Source: Acholeplasma laidlawii_A
GTDB lineage: Bacteria; Bacillota_I; Bacilli_A; Acholeplasmatales; Acholeplasmataceae
Assembly (NCBI RefSeq): GCF_030166555.2
Contig: NZ_CP126461.2
Length of the DNA stretch: 64,000 bases
Reading direction: 5' to 3' (one strand)
The notes under the pieces were generated by a model. It had not been told where the DNA came from. It made no database searches and saw only the letters and a program-made list of their open reading frames with translations. The position numbers and the translations under genes were made by a program. Numbering within the stretch: position 1 is the first letter of the stretch; each line of letters starts with the position of its first letter. This document shows, piece after piece, positions 1-8,793 of the stretch.

Positions 1-486
1 GATTATGCAAGACAAACCATTTTAAATAAGGATAAGTTTATGAAGGGACTCTATCTATATGGCCCAAATGGTACTGGTAAAAGTTTTTTATTAAGTGGTT
101 TAGCAAATGAGCTCACCAAACAAAACATCGATGTAATCTACGCATTTGTTCCAGATTTAATAAGAACATTAAAGGGTGCAATTTCAACCAATCAACTTGA
201 AAAGCGTATCAACATCTTAAAACGTACAAAAGTACTTATTTTAGATGATTTGGGTGGTGAAAATATGTCTGCATGGTTTAGAGATGAAATATTACTACCA
301 GTTATTCATTACCGATTAAATGCAAATTTAATGGTGCATATTTCAAGTAATGTAACTTTTAAGGAACTTGCAGAAGGTATGATGCTAAATAAAGATAATG
401 ATAGTATCAGGGTTATGCGTATTATCAAAAGAATTAGTGATTTGACAAAACCTTTTAAATTAATGAAAAGATTCAAAATAGATTGA
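1..486 (+). CDS. dnaI: Primosomal protein DnaI, C-terminal part (5' end outside window)
   Basis: AAA+ helicase loader that helps load the replicative helicase during replication initiation or restart. The reading frame is open from base 1, so the N-terminal part lies upstream. Visible motifs are Walker A (YGPNGTGKS, codons about 20-28 of the fragment) and Walker B (LILDDLGGE), followed by the AAA+ sensor region. It ends with TGA, evidence that UGA is a stop here. The dnaI-thrS neighbourhood is conserved in Firmicutes. IstB/DnaC-type ATPases share the fold, but the context favours DnaI. Confidence 0.85.
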   Translation, partial: DYARQTILNKDKFMKGLYLYGPNGTGKSFLLSGLANELTKQNIDVIYAFVPDLIRTLKGAISTNQLEKRINILKRTKVLILDDLGGENMSAWFRDEILLPVIHYRLNANLMVHISSNVTFKELAEGMMLNKDNDSIRVMRIIKRISDLTKPFKLMKRFKID

Positions 487-510
487 TTTTTTAACATTTA
501 AGTGTAAAAT
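483..510 (+). promoter_or_regulatory. Candidate promoter for the thrS leader
   Basis: TTGATT at 483-488 and TAAAAT at 505-510, with a 16-nt spacer, overlap the dnaI stop codon and lie just upstream of the T-box leader. Prediction from consensus only. Confidence 0.4.
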
Positions 511-539
511 ACTAATAAAGCAATGAATTAGGACAAGAT

Positions 540-755
540 TTAAGTCATAAACAAAAAAGCGATGTAAGAATGGTGAGAGCTTACAAACCCACTTAAATTA
601 CCACCTAATGAGCTGGCCTAAACCAATAGGACCCGTTTTTCTAGCGTTAATAGAATCTATGAAGTTGCATACATTTAATGTATGAATTAAGGTGGTACCG
701 CGGATTTTTAAATTCGTCCTTACATTGTTTTATTGTAGGGACTTTTATTTTTATA
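540..755 (+). promoter_or_regulatory. T-box leader riboswitch of thrS with terminator
   Basis: The hallmark T-box sequence AAGGTGGTACCGCGG is at 689-703. Its UGGU bulge (693-696) would pair with the 3' end of uncharged tRNA. A terminator hairpin follows (GTCCTTACA 716-724 with TGTAGGGAC 734-742, then T-rich 743-752). The stem I region lies at about 550-620; two ACC triplets at 600-605 are candidate threonine specifier codons, but I did not fold the stem to place the specifier loop. Uncharged tRNA-Thr should promote antitermination into thrS. Confidence 0.9.
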
Positions 756-771
756 AACAAAGGAGAACGAC

Positions 772-2700
772 ATGATTAAAATAACATTTCCTGATGGCAA
801 CATCAAATCATTTCCAAAAGGTATTACAGTATTAGAGGTTGCAGAAGATATATCAATATCTTTAGCAAAAAAAATCGTTGCAGCTAAATTTAATGAGGAT
901 TTAGTTGAAATATCACGTAAATTAGAACATGATGGTAAATTACAATTACTTACTCCAAAAGATGAACTATCATTTCATGTATTAAATCACTCGGCCGCAC
1001 ACTTAATGGCTCAAGCAATAAGAAAACTATATCCAAATGCACTATTTGGTGTAGGGACAGCGATTGAAGAAGGCTATTATTATGATGTTGATTTTAAAGA
1101 TAGTGTCTTTACAGATGCAGATTTAGAAAAAGTAGAGAAAATGATGAAGAAATTAAGTGAAGAAAATCACTTAATTGAACGTATCGAAGTCTCTTATGAT
1201 GAGGCTAGAGATATATTTAAACATGATCCATATAAACTAGAATTAATTGAATTTTATAAAGATGACCAATTAAGTGTTTATAGACAAGGGGATTTTATCG
1301 ATTTATGTCGTGGTGGACATGTACCTTCTACAAAATATATCAAACACTTTAAACTCTTAAGTATTGCAGGTGCTTACTGGAGAGGAGATGCTAAAAATAA
1401 ACAATTAGTGCGTGTGTATGGTATTGCTTATTTTGAAAAAGCAGAACTAGATAAACATCTAGTGATGCTTGAAGAAAGAAAATTAAGAGATCACAGAAAA
1501 ATCGGTAAAGATTTAGATATTTTTATGACTAGCCAAGAAGTCGGGTCAGGACTACCATTTTGGTTACCGAAAGGTGCAACTATTCGCCGCATCATCGAAC
1601 GCTATATCACTGATAAAGAGTTAGAATTAGGCTATCTACATGTTTATACACCAATTATGGCGAATGTTGAATTTTATAAACAAAGTGGACACTGGGATCA
1701 CTATCATGAAAACATGTATCCTCCAATGGATTTAGGTGATGGAGAAATGTTAGTACTACGTCCAATGAACTGTCCACACCACATGATGATATATAAAAAA
1801 GATATTCACTCATATAGAGAATTACCAATACGTTTTGCAGAACTAGGTATGATGCACCGTTATGAAAAATCAGGTGCATTAAGTGGTTTACAACGTGTTA
1901 GAGAAATGACTTTAAATGATGCTCATATCTTCGTAAGACCTGATCAAATTAAAGAAGAATTTATGCGTGTTGTGCATTTAATTATTGAAGTATACAAAGA
2001 CTTTAAGATTACTGACTACAGTTTTAGACTTAGCTACAGAGATCCGGAAAATAAAGAAAAGTACTTTGATGATGATCAGATGTGGCAACGTGCAGAATCA
2101 GAACTTAAACATGTAATGGATGAAATGAAACTTCCATATAAAGAAGCAATTGGTGAAGCAGCATTTTATGGACCAAAATTAGACATTCAAGTACGTACTG
2201 CAATGGGTATGGAAGAAACTTTATCTACAGTACAACTAGACTTCTTATTACCAGAACGCTTTGACCTAACTTATGTTGGTGAAGATGGTAAAAATAACCA
2301 TCGCCCGGTTGTTATACACCGTGGTGTGGTATCTACAATGGAACGTTTTGTAGCATACTTAATTGAAGAATATAAAGGTAGCTTCCCATTATGGTTAGCA
2401 CCAGTTCAATTAAAACTGATTCCTGTAAATTTAGACTTACATAAAGATTATGTTATGAATTTACATGAACAATTAAAAAAGTTAGGATTTAGAGTAGAAT
2501 CTGACTTTAGAAATGAAAAATTAGGCTATAAGATCCGTGAAGCTCAAACATTAAAAATACCATATCAATTAGTAGTAGGTGACAATGAGATGAATACACA
2601 CTCCATTACCTATAGACCATATGGAAGTGAAAAGCAAATTAATATCTCAATTGATGGCTTCATTAAATTGTTAAATGAACGCATGATCAATAAAGACTAA
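772..2700 (+). CDS. thrS: Threonine--tRNA ligase
   Basis: Cytoplasmic class II aminoacyl-tRNA synthetase, 642 residues, full length for the family. It has an N-terminal TGS domain (about 1-60), an editing domain with HSAAH (H73, H77) and CRGGH (about residue 180), a catalytic core with MNCPHH carrying the zinc-ligand Cys near residue 335, and a C-terminal anticodon-binding domain. The ATG follows a good AAGGAGAA ribosome site. It is single-gene transcribed: T-box upstream and a hairpin terminator downstream. Confidence 0.98.
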   Translation: MIKITFPDGNIKSFPKGITVLEVAEDISISLAKKIVAAKFNEDLVEISRKLEHDGKLQLLTPKDELSFHVLNHSAAHLMAQAIRKLYPNALFGVGTAIEEGYYYDVDFKDSVFTDADLEKVEKMMKKLSEENHLIERIEVSYDEARDIFKHDPYKLELIEFYKDDQLSVYRQGDFIDLCRGGHVPSTKYIKHFKLLSIAGAYWRGDAKNKQLVRVYGIAYFEKAELDKHLVMLEERKLRDHRKIGKDLDIFMTSQEVGSGLPFWLPKGATIRRIIERYITDKELELGYLHVYTPIMANVEFYKQSGHWDHYHENMYPPMDLGDGEMLVLRPMNCPHHMMIYKKDIHSYRELPIRFAELGMMHRYEKSGALSGLQRVREMTLNDAHIFVRPDQIKEEFMRVVHLIIEVYKDFKITDYSFRLSYRDPENKEKYFDDDQMWQRAESELKHVMDEMKLPYKEAIGEAAFYGPKLDIQVRTAMGMEETLSTVQLDFLLPERFDLTYVGEDGKNNHRPVVIHRGVVSTMERFVAYLIEEYKGSFPLWLAPVQLKLIPVNLDLHKDYVMNLHEQLKKLGFRVESDFRNEKLGYKIREAQTLKIPYQLVVGDNEMNTHSITYRPYGSEKQINISIDGFIKLLNERMINKD

Positions 2701-2735
2701 GATATATCAACTAATCTTAGTCAATAATAAATCTG

Positions 2736-2767
2736 CACACACCTGACATAAATAGGTGTGTGTTTTT
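2736..2767 (+). terminator. Rho-independent terminator of thrS
   Basis: Perfect 9-bp stem CACACACCT (2736-2744) / AGGTGTGTG (2754-2762), followed by five T. Confidence 0.9.
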
Positions 2768-2873
2768 ATCATAAAGATGGCCTTAAATCGATTAAATAAT
2801 TATTAAAAAAACGGTAAACATGTTATGATATTAGTAGTATATTTTCAATTTTTAAATGAAAGGAAGTTTATCG

Positions 2874-3779
2874 ATGCTTGAAGTAAAAAATGTCACTTTA
2901 AAATACGGCGATTTTACAGCCGTAGATGATTTATCTTTTGAAGTAGAAAAAGGTGAAATCTTTGGTCTACTCGGCACCAATGGTGCTGGTAAGACTACAA
3001 CTTTTAGAACTATAATGGGTTTACTTTACCCATCTAGTGGTTATGTTAGATATGAAGGGGATTTTGTCTCTTATGAAACAGTGGATAAAATAGGTTATAT
3101 GATTGAGGAGCGAAGTTTATTAACTAAACTTACTGTAAAAGACTTAATTTTGTATTTTGGTCAACTTAAAAATGTACCAGTTAAAACCATATTAGAACGA
3201 TTAGATTATTGGTTAAAACGTTTTAATATTGTAGATTATAAAATGAAGAAAATTAAAGAGTTATCTAAGGGTAATCAACAAAAAATTCAGTTTATATCAG
3301 CACTAATTAATGAACCATCATTATTAGTACTAGATGAACCTTTTAGTGGTCTAGATGTTATAAATATTGAATTATTTGTTGAAGTTATTAGAGAGTACCA
3401 ACAAAAAGGTTGTACCATTATCTTTTCATCACATCAAATTGATCATGTAGAGAGCTTTTGTGAGCGCTTAGTCGTCTTAGAAAAAGGTAAATCTGTTATT
3501 TCAGGATTAATTAAAGATGTTAAAAATGACTTTAAAAAGCATAACATTAAAGTCATAGCTGATGGATTAGAAGCTGAAAAAGTACTTGGAATACCTGGTG
3601 TTTTTGGATGTACAAAAGACTCCAAAGAATGGACCATTAAAATCGAATCAGAAGATGTTGCACCAAGTGTATTTGATTATATTAAGACACTAGAGAATTT
3701 AAGAAAGTATGATGTTGAACAAGCAAGTTTATCTGAGATATTTATTGCGAAAGTAGGTAAAAAGTATGAAGAAGCTTAA
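2874..3779 (+). CDS. ABC transporter ATP-binding protein, NatA/YhaQ-like
   Basis: ATPase subunit of an ABC-2 type exporter, about 301 residues. Walker A is GTNGAGKTT, the signature is LSKGNQQK in place of LSGGQ, Walker B is LLVLDEPFSGLD and the H-loop is SSHQ. A C-terminal extension typical of NatA/YhaQ ATPases follows. An ATG at 2856 is possible, but 2874 is better placed behind AAAGGAAG. It overlaps the permease gene by 14 bp, so the two are translationally coupled. The substrate is not shown by sequence; Na+ efflux is the namesake function of related pairs. Confidence 0.85.
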   Translation: MLEVKNVTLKYGDFTAVDDLSFEVEKGEIFGLLGTNGAGKTTTFRTIMGLLYPSSGYVRYEGDFVSYETVDKIGYMIEERSLLTKLTVKDLILYFGQLKNVPVKTILERLDYWLKRFNIVDYKMKKIKELSKGNQQKIQFISALINEPSLLVLDEPFSGLDVINIELFVEVIREYQQKGCTIIFSSHQIDHVESFCERLVVLEKGKSVISGLIKDVKNDFKKHNIKVIADGLEAEKVLGIPGVFGCTKDSKEWTIKIESEDVAPSVFDYIKTLENLRKYDVEQASLSEIFIAKVGKKYEEA

Positions 3780-5079
3780 GTATTTAATTAAATATGGATT
3801 AAAGAAAAGACTTTTTACAAAAGCATTTTATATTTCTACAGCAGTGATTGGTGTTTTAATTGTAGGTATTACATTACTACCTACAATTATTAGTAGTTTT
3901 GCTGATGAACCAGGTGGAGAGATTATCGATAATAGAATAACTATTGTAGATACAACCGGATATAACTTTGATGATGCAATTCAAACATTCATAGATATAT
4001 CCTTATTAAACTTATTTGATAACCAAATTGAATACCTTTTATCAAATGATATTCCTGATGCAGCATATTATGATGATGCACTACCAAATTCTGGTTTGAT
4101 CTATATCTATTTAGAGGGTGGACTCGTTCAAGTACAAGTATATAATTCAGGTTTAAATGGTTATGTAACATCTATACTTCAAAGTTTCTTACCAAATTTA
4201 CAAAGACTAAAATATGAAATTGATAATCCGGGTTCTACTGGAATGATTAATGATGTTACTGTAGATTATGTAAAAGATCCAAATGCTGAAGATACAGAAT
4301 TACAATCCATTATGTCAGCTTTATCTACAGCAGTGATTATTCCAATCTTTATTTTAATTACTATTGCACTACAATTTATTGGTACTGAGATTATGGAAGA
4401 AAAATCTACTAAGGCAATTGAGATTATTATTGCATCTGTACCACCTAGAACACACTTTTTTGCTAAGATATTATCAATCATGATATTCTTAATAGTTCAA
4501 TTATTAACTTATGTTGTCTTTGGATTAGTAGGCTTTGGCTTAAACGAACTGATTGCAAGTGGTAGTGGCCAAGTTGGCGGTAGCTGGGGTGATATTGTAG
4601 GTATTTTAGGACCAGTTATTTTACCTACATTAATTGTAACTTTAGTATGTGCTGTATTAGGCGCACTTATCTATGCAATCATTGGTGGATTCTTCGCATC
4701 CTTATCAGTTAACCAAGAAGATTATCAAGCAATTCAAACACCTGTTATGATGATTTTAATGATTTCATATATGGGCGGAATATTTGCAGGTGCATCACAA
4801 CTATCAGGATTACTCTTATTCTTTGGATACTTCCCATTTAGTGCACCACTTGTTTTACCGGTTGCATTTGCTGCTGGACAATTAGGTTGGTTAGAAGTAG
4901 TTATTAGTTTTGCTATTATGATAGTAACTGCAGTAGGGTTACTTGCAGTATTTACACCACTTTACCGTGCAAGTATTCTATCTTATGATCAATCCTCATT
5001 ATTTAAACGTATTAAAAACACTTACCGTACATCTAAGGTATTAAAAGACAATCAAAAATTATATGAAGGTAAAAAGTAA
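3766..5079 (+). CDS. ABC transporter permease, NatB/YhaP-like (ABC-2 type)
   Basis: Membrane partner of the preceding ATPase, 437 residues. One N-terminal membrane segment (about 18-40) is followed by an external domain of about 130 residues. A cluster of five or six membrane segments follows from about residue 185 to 410, the typical ABC2_membrane_3 layout. It contains the conserved EIMEEKSTKAIEIIIAS stretch before the second segment. Acts in the plasma membrane. Confidence 0.85.
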   Translation: MKKLKYLIKYGLKKRLFTKAFYISTAVIGVLIVGITLLPTIISSFADEPGGEIIDNRITIVDTTGYNFDDAIQTFIDISLLNLFDNQIEYLLSNDIPDAAYYDDALPNSGLIYIYLEGGLVQVQVYNSGLNGYVTSILQSFLPNLQRLKYEIDNPGSTGMINDVTVDYVKDPNAEDTELQSIMSALSTAVIIPIFILITIALQFIGTEIMEEKSTKAIEIIIASVPPRTHFFAKILSIMIFLIVQLLTYVVFGLVGFGLNELIASGSGQVGGSWGDIVGILGPVILPTLIVTLVCAVLGALIYAIIGGFFASLSVNQEDYQAIQTPVMMILMISYMGGIFAGASQLSGLLLFFGYFPFSAPLVLPVAFAAGQLGWLEVVISFAIMIVTAVGLLAVFTPLYRASILSYDQSSLFKRIKNTYRTSKVLKDNQKLYEGKK

Positions 5080-6078
5080 TTGAGCAAATTAGAACAATTA
5101 AAAATTGAATTAAATAAATTAATAGACCCATCCTTAAATAAAACATTTGAAGAAGTAGGCAGTATTTTAAGCATTAAAGTCGATACCGAAGATGTTATAG
5201 ATTTAGAAGTCCAGCTTAAAAATAGACGAAAAGATGAAACCAATATCAAACTTGAAATTGCAAGACTTGCAAAAATCAAGTTTGATTATCCAGGTATCCG
5301 CATCATATTCACCGATTCTAACTACAAGCTAGATGATGAAAAATCTATCACTTACCTGGGTATTATTTCAGGTAAAGGTGGCGTTGGTAAATCTAGTGTT
5401 ACAGCAAACCTTGCTGTTGCGCTTAAAAGATTAGGGTATAAAGTAGGTGTTATAGATACCGATGTATATGGTTCTTCTATACCAAGTATTTTTAATCTAC
5501 CTATTGAACCACTAGATACCTCAGAAGATGATGAACTTATACCTGCAAGAACTGAAGATGACATACAAGTCATTAGTCCTGAATTTTTTATGCCGCTAGA
5601 CCAACCACTTATGTGGCGTGGTCCAATGTTGGGTAAACTGATTACTCATTTTTTCAATAATGTATTATGGGATGACGATACCCAAATCGTTTTAATCGAT
5701 TTACCACCTGGCACAGGGGATATACAGCTTGATGTACAAACATTTGTACCAGATGCTAAAATGTTACTTGTTACGACACCGCATCCAAATGCTAGCCATG
5801 TAGCCTTGAAAGCTGGGTTAGGTGCTTATGAAATAGGACATAAAATCATTGGTGTGGTTGAAAACATGAGTTATTATTATAATGAAGCAAATCAAAAAAA
5901 TGAGTATTTATTTGGTCAAGGTGGTGGAGAAATAACAGCTTCTAAACTGCAAAGTGAACTTTTAATTCAAATACCCATAAATCAACCAGTAGATACATCA
6001 AGTTACATCTATAGTCTTAATGATATGAATGGTAAGTTGTATTTTGCACTCGCAAAAAAGGTTTTAGAAAAATTATAA
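5080..6078 (+). CDS. Mrp/NBP35-family ATPase (SalA-like)
   Basis: P-loop ATPase, 332 residues, with an N-terminal MIP18/DUF59-like region (about 1-75) and a deviant Walker A (GKGGVGKSS, residues 98-106). Family motifs include TDVYGSSIPS and IDLPPGTGDIQLD. Start is TTG directly after the permease stop, behind GAAGGTAAAAAG. The CxxC expected of Fe-S carrier Mrp proteins is absent: the region after ENMSYYY reads NEANQK and then LFGQGGG. This is more like SalA-type regulators than Fe-S scaffolds (inference). Confidence 0.85.
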   Translation: MSKLEQLKIELNKLIDPSLNKTFEEVGSILSIKVDTEDVIDLEVQLKNRRKDETNIKLEIARLAKIKFDYPGIRIIFTDSNYKLDDEKSITYLGIISGKGGVGKSSVTANLAVALKRLGYKVGVIDTDVYGSSIPSIFNLPIEPLDTSEDDELIPARTEDDIQVISPEFFMPLDQPLMWRGPMLGKLITHFFNNVLWDDDTQIVLIDLPPGTGDIQLDVQTFVPDAKMLLVTTPHPNASHVALKAGLGAYEIGHKIIGVVENMSYYYNEANQKNEYLFGQGGGEITASKLQSELLIQIPINQPVDTSSYIYSLNDMNGKLYFALAKKVLEKL

Positions 6079-6093
6079 GAAAGTTGGGATAAT

Positions 6094-7368
6094 TTGGCCA
6101 AGCTTAGAAAGTTTTATGACCTAGATAATGCAGCTAAAATTTTTCCTGTAGTAGCCAATGAATCACGTAGCTACGTATTTAGGATCTCTGTCATATTTAA
6201 AGAACCCATAAAAGTAGATATATTACAACAAGCACTTAATCGTACAACTAAGCGTTTTAAACATCTAAACGTTCGTATTAGAAAAGGATTATTCTGGTAT
6301 TATTTTGAAGAAAATTTGAAAGAACCCTTATTATATGAAGAAGATGGTATGATTAATCAATTTCTAGTGTTTAAGAGTAATAATGACTTTTTATTTAGAA
6401 CACAGTACTTTAAAGAAAGACTAAGTGTTGAGTTTTTCCATGCATTAACTGACGGGAAAGGTGCTTTAGAGTTTGTAAACTCACTAGCTTATGAATACTT
6501 AACCTTAGATGCTAAACAAATTAATCCTGAAGGTTTAGTTATACGTGCAGATGCAGCAGCAACTTATCAAGAAGTTGCTGATGAATTTCAAAAGTTATAT
6601 CATAACAAAAAAATACCTAAAGTAAAAGAAGTTAAAGCACATCGTATTAAGGGTACATTTTACCCGAAAAACTATAATGCTGTAATGAATGCGTATGTCT
6701 CATTATCTAAGGTTAAAGAAGTTGCAAAATCTTTTGATGTCACCATGAATGAACTCATGATTGGCATGATTATATTAGCACTTAAACTATCTGGTAAGAT
6801 ACAAAGTTATAAACATTTAGCACGTATCTTTATACCTGTAAACATGCGTCAATACTATCCATCTGTGACTTTAAGAAACTTTGCTAGTTATGTACGTATT
6901 AATTATGATCTTAATCAAGATGAAAATGAGTTAGAACAAATTTTATCTTTTGTGAAACTAGAGATGAAAAATCAATTGAACCTAGAAGATATGGTAAATT
7001 CTATTATTCAAAATGTACGTTATGAACAAAACAAACTACTAAGGATGACACCTTTAAGTATAAAGATTGTTGCAATGCGTAGTGTTTACGGTAAAATTGG
7101 TAATAAACTGAATACATTTGACACTTCAAACTTAGGTTTAATTAAATTACCTAAAGAAATGAGCGAGCATATCTCTCACTATAGTTTTATGATTGTACCA
7201 AATCTGGATACACCAAAAGCTATGTCTTTTGTATCATTTAAGGATACAATGACTATCTCGTGTATCTCTAAAATTGTAGAGCGTGATTTTGAAATTGAAT
7301 TCTTTAAAATCTTAAAATCACTTGATATTGAATCCCAAATTGAAGCCAATGGTTGGGAGGTTATTTAA
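6094..7368 (+). CDS. Condensation-domain/alcohol acetyltransferase-like protein
   Basis: 424 residues resembling the CoA-dependent acyltransferase superfamily. It has FFHALTDGKGALEF near residue 113, equivalent to the HxxxD(G) catalytic motif, and a DFG-like region that is not obvious. Start is TTG at 6094 behind an AAGTTGGGA site. It is followed at a 1-base TAATG overlap by a zinc-ribbon membrane protein, a pairing seen in other Firmicutes. It may transfer an acyl group to an alcohol, lipid or amine; the substrate is unknown. Confidence 0.65.
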   Translation: MAKLRKFYDLDNAAKIFPVVANESRSYVFRISVIFKEPIKVDILQQALNRTTKRFKHLNVRIRKGLFWYYFEENLKEPLLYEEDGMINQFLVFKSNNDFLFRTQYFKERLSVEFFHALTDGKGALEFVNSLAYEYLTLDAKQINPEGLVIRADAAATYQEVADEFQKLYHNKKIPKVKEVKAHRIKGTFYPKNYNAVMNAYVSLSKVKEVAKSFDVTMNELMIGMIILALKLSGKIQSYKHLARIFIPVNMRQYYPSVTLRNFASYVRINYDLNQDENELEQILSFVKLEMKNQLNLEDMVNSIIQNVRYEQNKLLRMTPLSIKIVAMRSVYGKIGNKLNTFDTSNLGLIKLPKEMSEHISHYSFMIVPNLDTPKAMSFVSFKDTMTISCISKIVERDFEIEFFKILKSLDIESQIEANGWEVI

Positions 7369-8057
7369 TGCAATACTGTCAACATTGTCACGCATATTAC
7401 TACAAGAAAGAGTCTACTTGTACAATTTGCGGTAGACCCTTAATTGAAAAAAACTATGAGAGTAAAGTCATTACTCAAGGATACCCAACAATCAAACTTA
7501 AATCTAATAAGGCTAAGTTTGTATCTAAGATATTTGGTGTGATCTCAATTGCGGTTGTCATCATCCTTGCAATGATAAACTTTGCTACATATAATTCTAA
7601 TCCTACACCTTGGAGTTTAATTGCAATAGGACCGATTGTCTATGCATGGATACTTTTATCACAAATCGTTGTATCTAAACATAATTATCCAACGAAGGTT
7701 AATAGACAAGTTGTTCTTATGAGTTTAATACTTATACTAATAGATGTGATTACAGAATATAAAGCTTGGAGTCTAACCTATGTTATACCAGCATTGCTTG
7801 TAACAACTACTATCATTTTACCAATTGTAGTTGCAAGTAAACCAAAAACATATTACCTACATGTAAGAAGTTTATTCTTTCTAATCATCTTGAATTTTGT
7901 AGTAGGTATTATTGGATTTACAACACCATTTATGAAACCAGACGTTACTTGGACTAGTTTATCAGTCATAGCAGTTGGTATCTTATTAGTTTCTGCAATG
8001 TTTACCTTTGCTAGAAAAGATACATGGACTGAACTTATCAAAATATTTAGAATTTAA
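7368..8057 (+). CDS. Zinc-ribbon membrane protein (DUF6320-like)
   Basis: 229 residues. The N-terminal CxxC...CxxC zinc ribbon (CQHC, CTIC in the first 25 residues) is followed by about six hydrophobic segments. The ATG at 7368 overlaps the upstream stop (TAATG) with GGGAGG at 7355-7360; an upstream TTG at 7353 is less likely. Tight coupling suggests it works with the acyltransferase-like protein, perhaps as membrane anchor or partner. Function unknown. Confidence 0.65.
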   Translation: MQYCQHCHAYYYKKESTCTICGRPLIEKNYESKVITQGYPTIKLKSNKAKFVSKIFGVISIAVVIILAMINFATYNSNPTPWSLIAIGPIVYAWILLSQIVVSKHNYPTKVNRQVVLMSLILILIDVITEYKAWSLTYVIPALLVTTTIILPIVVASKPKTYYLHVRSLFFLIILNFVVGIIGFTTPFMKPDVTWTSLSVIAVGILLVSAMFTFARKDTWTELIKIFRI

Positions 8058-8070
8058 ATAAAAGTATAAT

Positions 8071-8106
8071 ACACCCCTTCTATCTACTATAAGTTAGAAG
8101 GGGTGT
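8071..8106 (+). promoter_or_regulatory. 12-bp hairpin overlapping the radC ribosome site
   Basis: Perfect 12-bp inverted repeat ACACCCCTTCTA (8071-8082) / TAGAAGGGGTGT (8095-8106) with a 12-nt loop. The 3' arm contains AAGGGG, the likely Shine-Dalgarno of radC. There is no U-tract after the 3' arm, so it does not look like a plus-strand terminator. Confidence 0.7.
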
Positions 8107-8111
8107 TATGT

Positions 8112-8765
8112 ATGAAACCAAGAGAAAAGTTGATTAAACATGGTGTACGTGCGTTACTAGACTATGAACTTATAGCTATTTTACTTAGAACAGGAAATAC
8201 AAAGGAAGATGTTTTATTACTGGCTAAAAAAGTTTTGTCTCAAATTGATAATTTAGAAGATATGTTACATATCACGGTAGAAGATTTGCTTACCATTTAT
8301 GGTATTAGTGATGCGAAGGCTACCACAATTATTGCTGCAGTAGAACTTGGAAGAAGATTAAGTGATAGAAAAAAACCAGTACGTAAAATGATAACTGAGT
8401 CGAGTGAGGTGTATCATTTACTTAAAGAGGATATGTCTTACCTAAGAAAAGAACACTTAATCGTTTTATGTTTAGATATCAAAGGTAATCTACTGAAAAA
8501 TGAGACTATCTATATGGGTACAACTTCATCTATTCAAGTGTCTGTAAAAGATTTGTTTAAGTCTGCTGTAAGAATTGGTGCATTTGGCATTATTGTTGTC
8601 CATAATCATCCAAGCGGTGATTCCACACCTAGTCAAGCAGATGATAAACTAACAAAACTTATCAAAAATGCTGGTGAAGTTTTATCCATTGAACTCATTG
8701 ATCATATTATCATAGGTAGAAATGAGTTTTATTCATATCGTAGACAAAGAAGAGAAGAAATTTGA
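8112..8765 (+). CDS. radC: RadC-family JAB/MPN-domain protein
   Basis: About 217 residues. The N-terminal helix-hairpin-helix-like region begins with PREKLIKHG; the C-terminal JAB domain carries the metal-site motif HNHPSGDSTPSQAD. Start ATG at 8112 fits the family N-terminus; an in-frame GTG at 8103 lies inside the hairpin. The name suggests DNA repair, but the biochemical role of RadC is not established. Confidence 0.9.
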   Translation: MKPREKLIKHGVRALLDYELIAILLRTGNTKEDVLLLAKKVLSQIDNLEDMLHITVEDLLTIYGISDAKATTIIAAVELGRRLSDRKKPVRKMITESSEVYHLLKEDMSYLRKEHLIVLCLDIKGNLLKNETIYMGTTSSIQVSVKDLFKSAVRIGAFGIIVVHNHPSGDSTPSQADDKLTKLIKNAGEVLSIELIDHIIIGRNEFYSYRRQRREEI

Positions 8766-8793
8766 TATAATAAATAAAAAAGGTAAAAACTAT

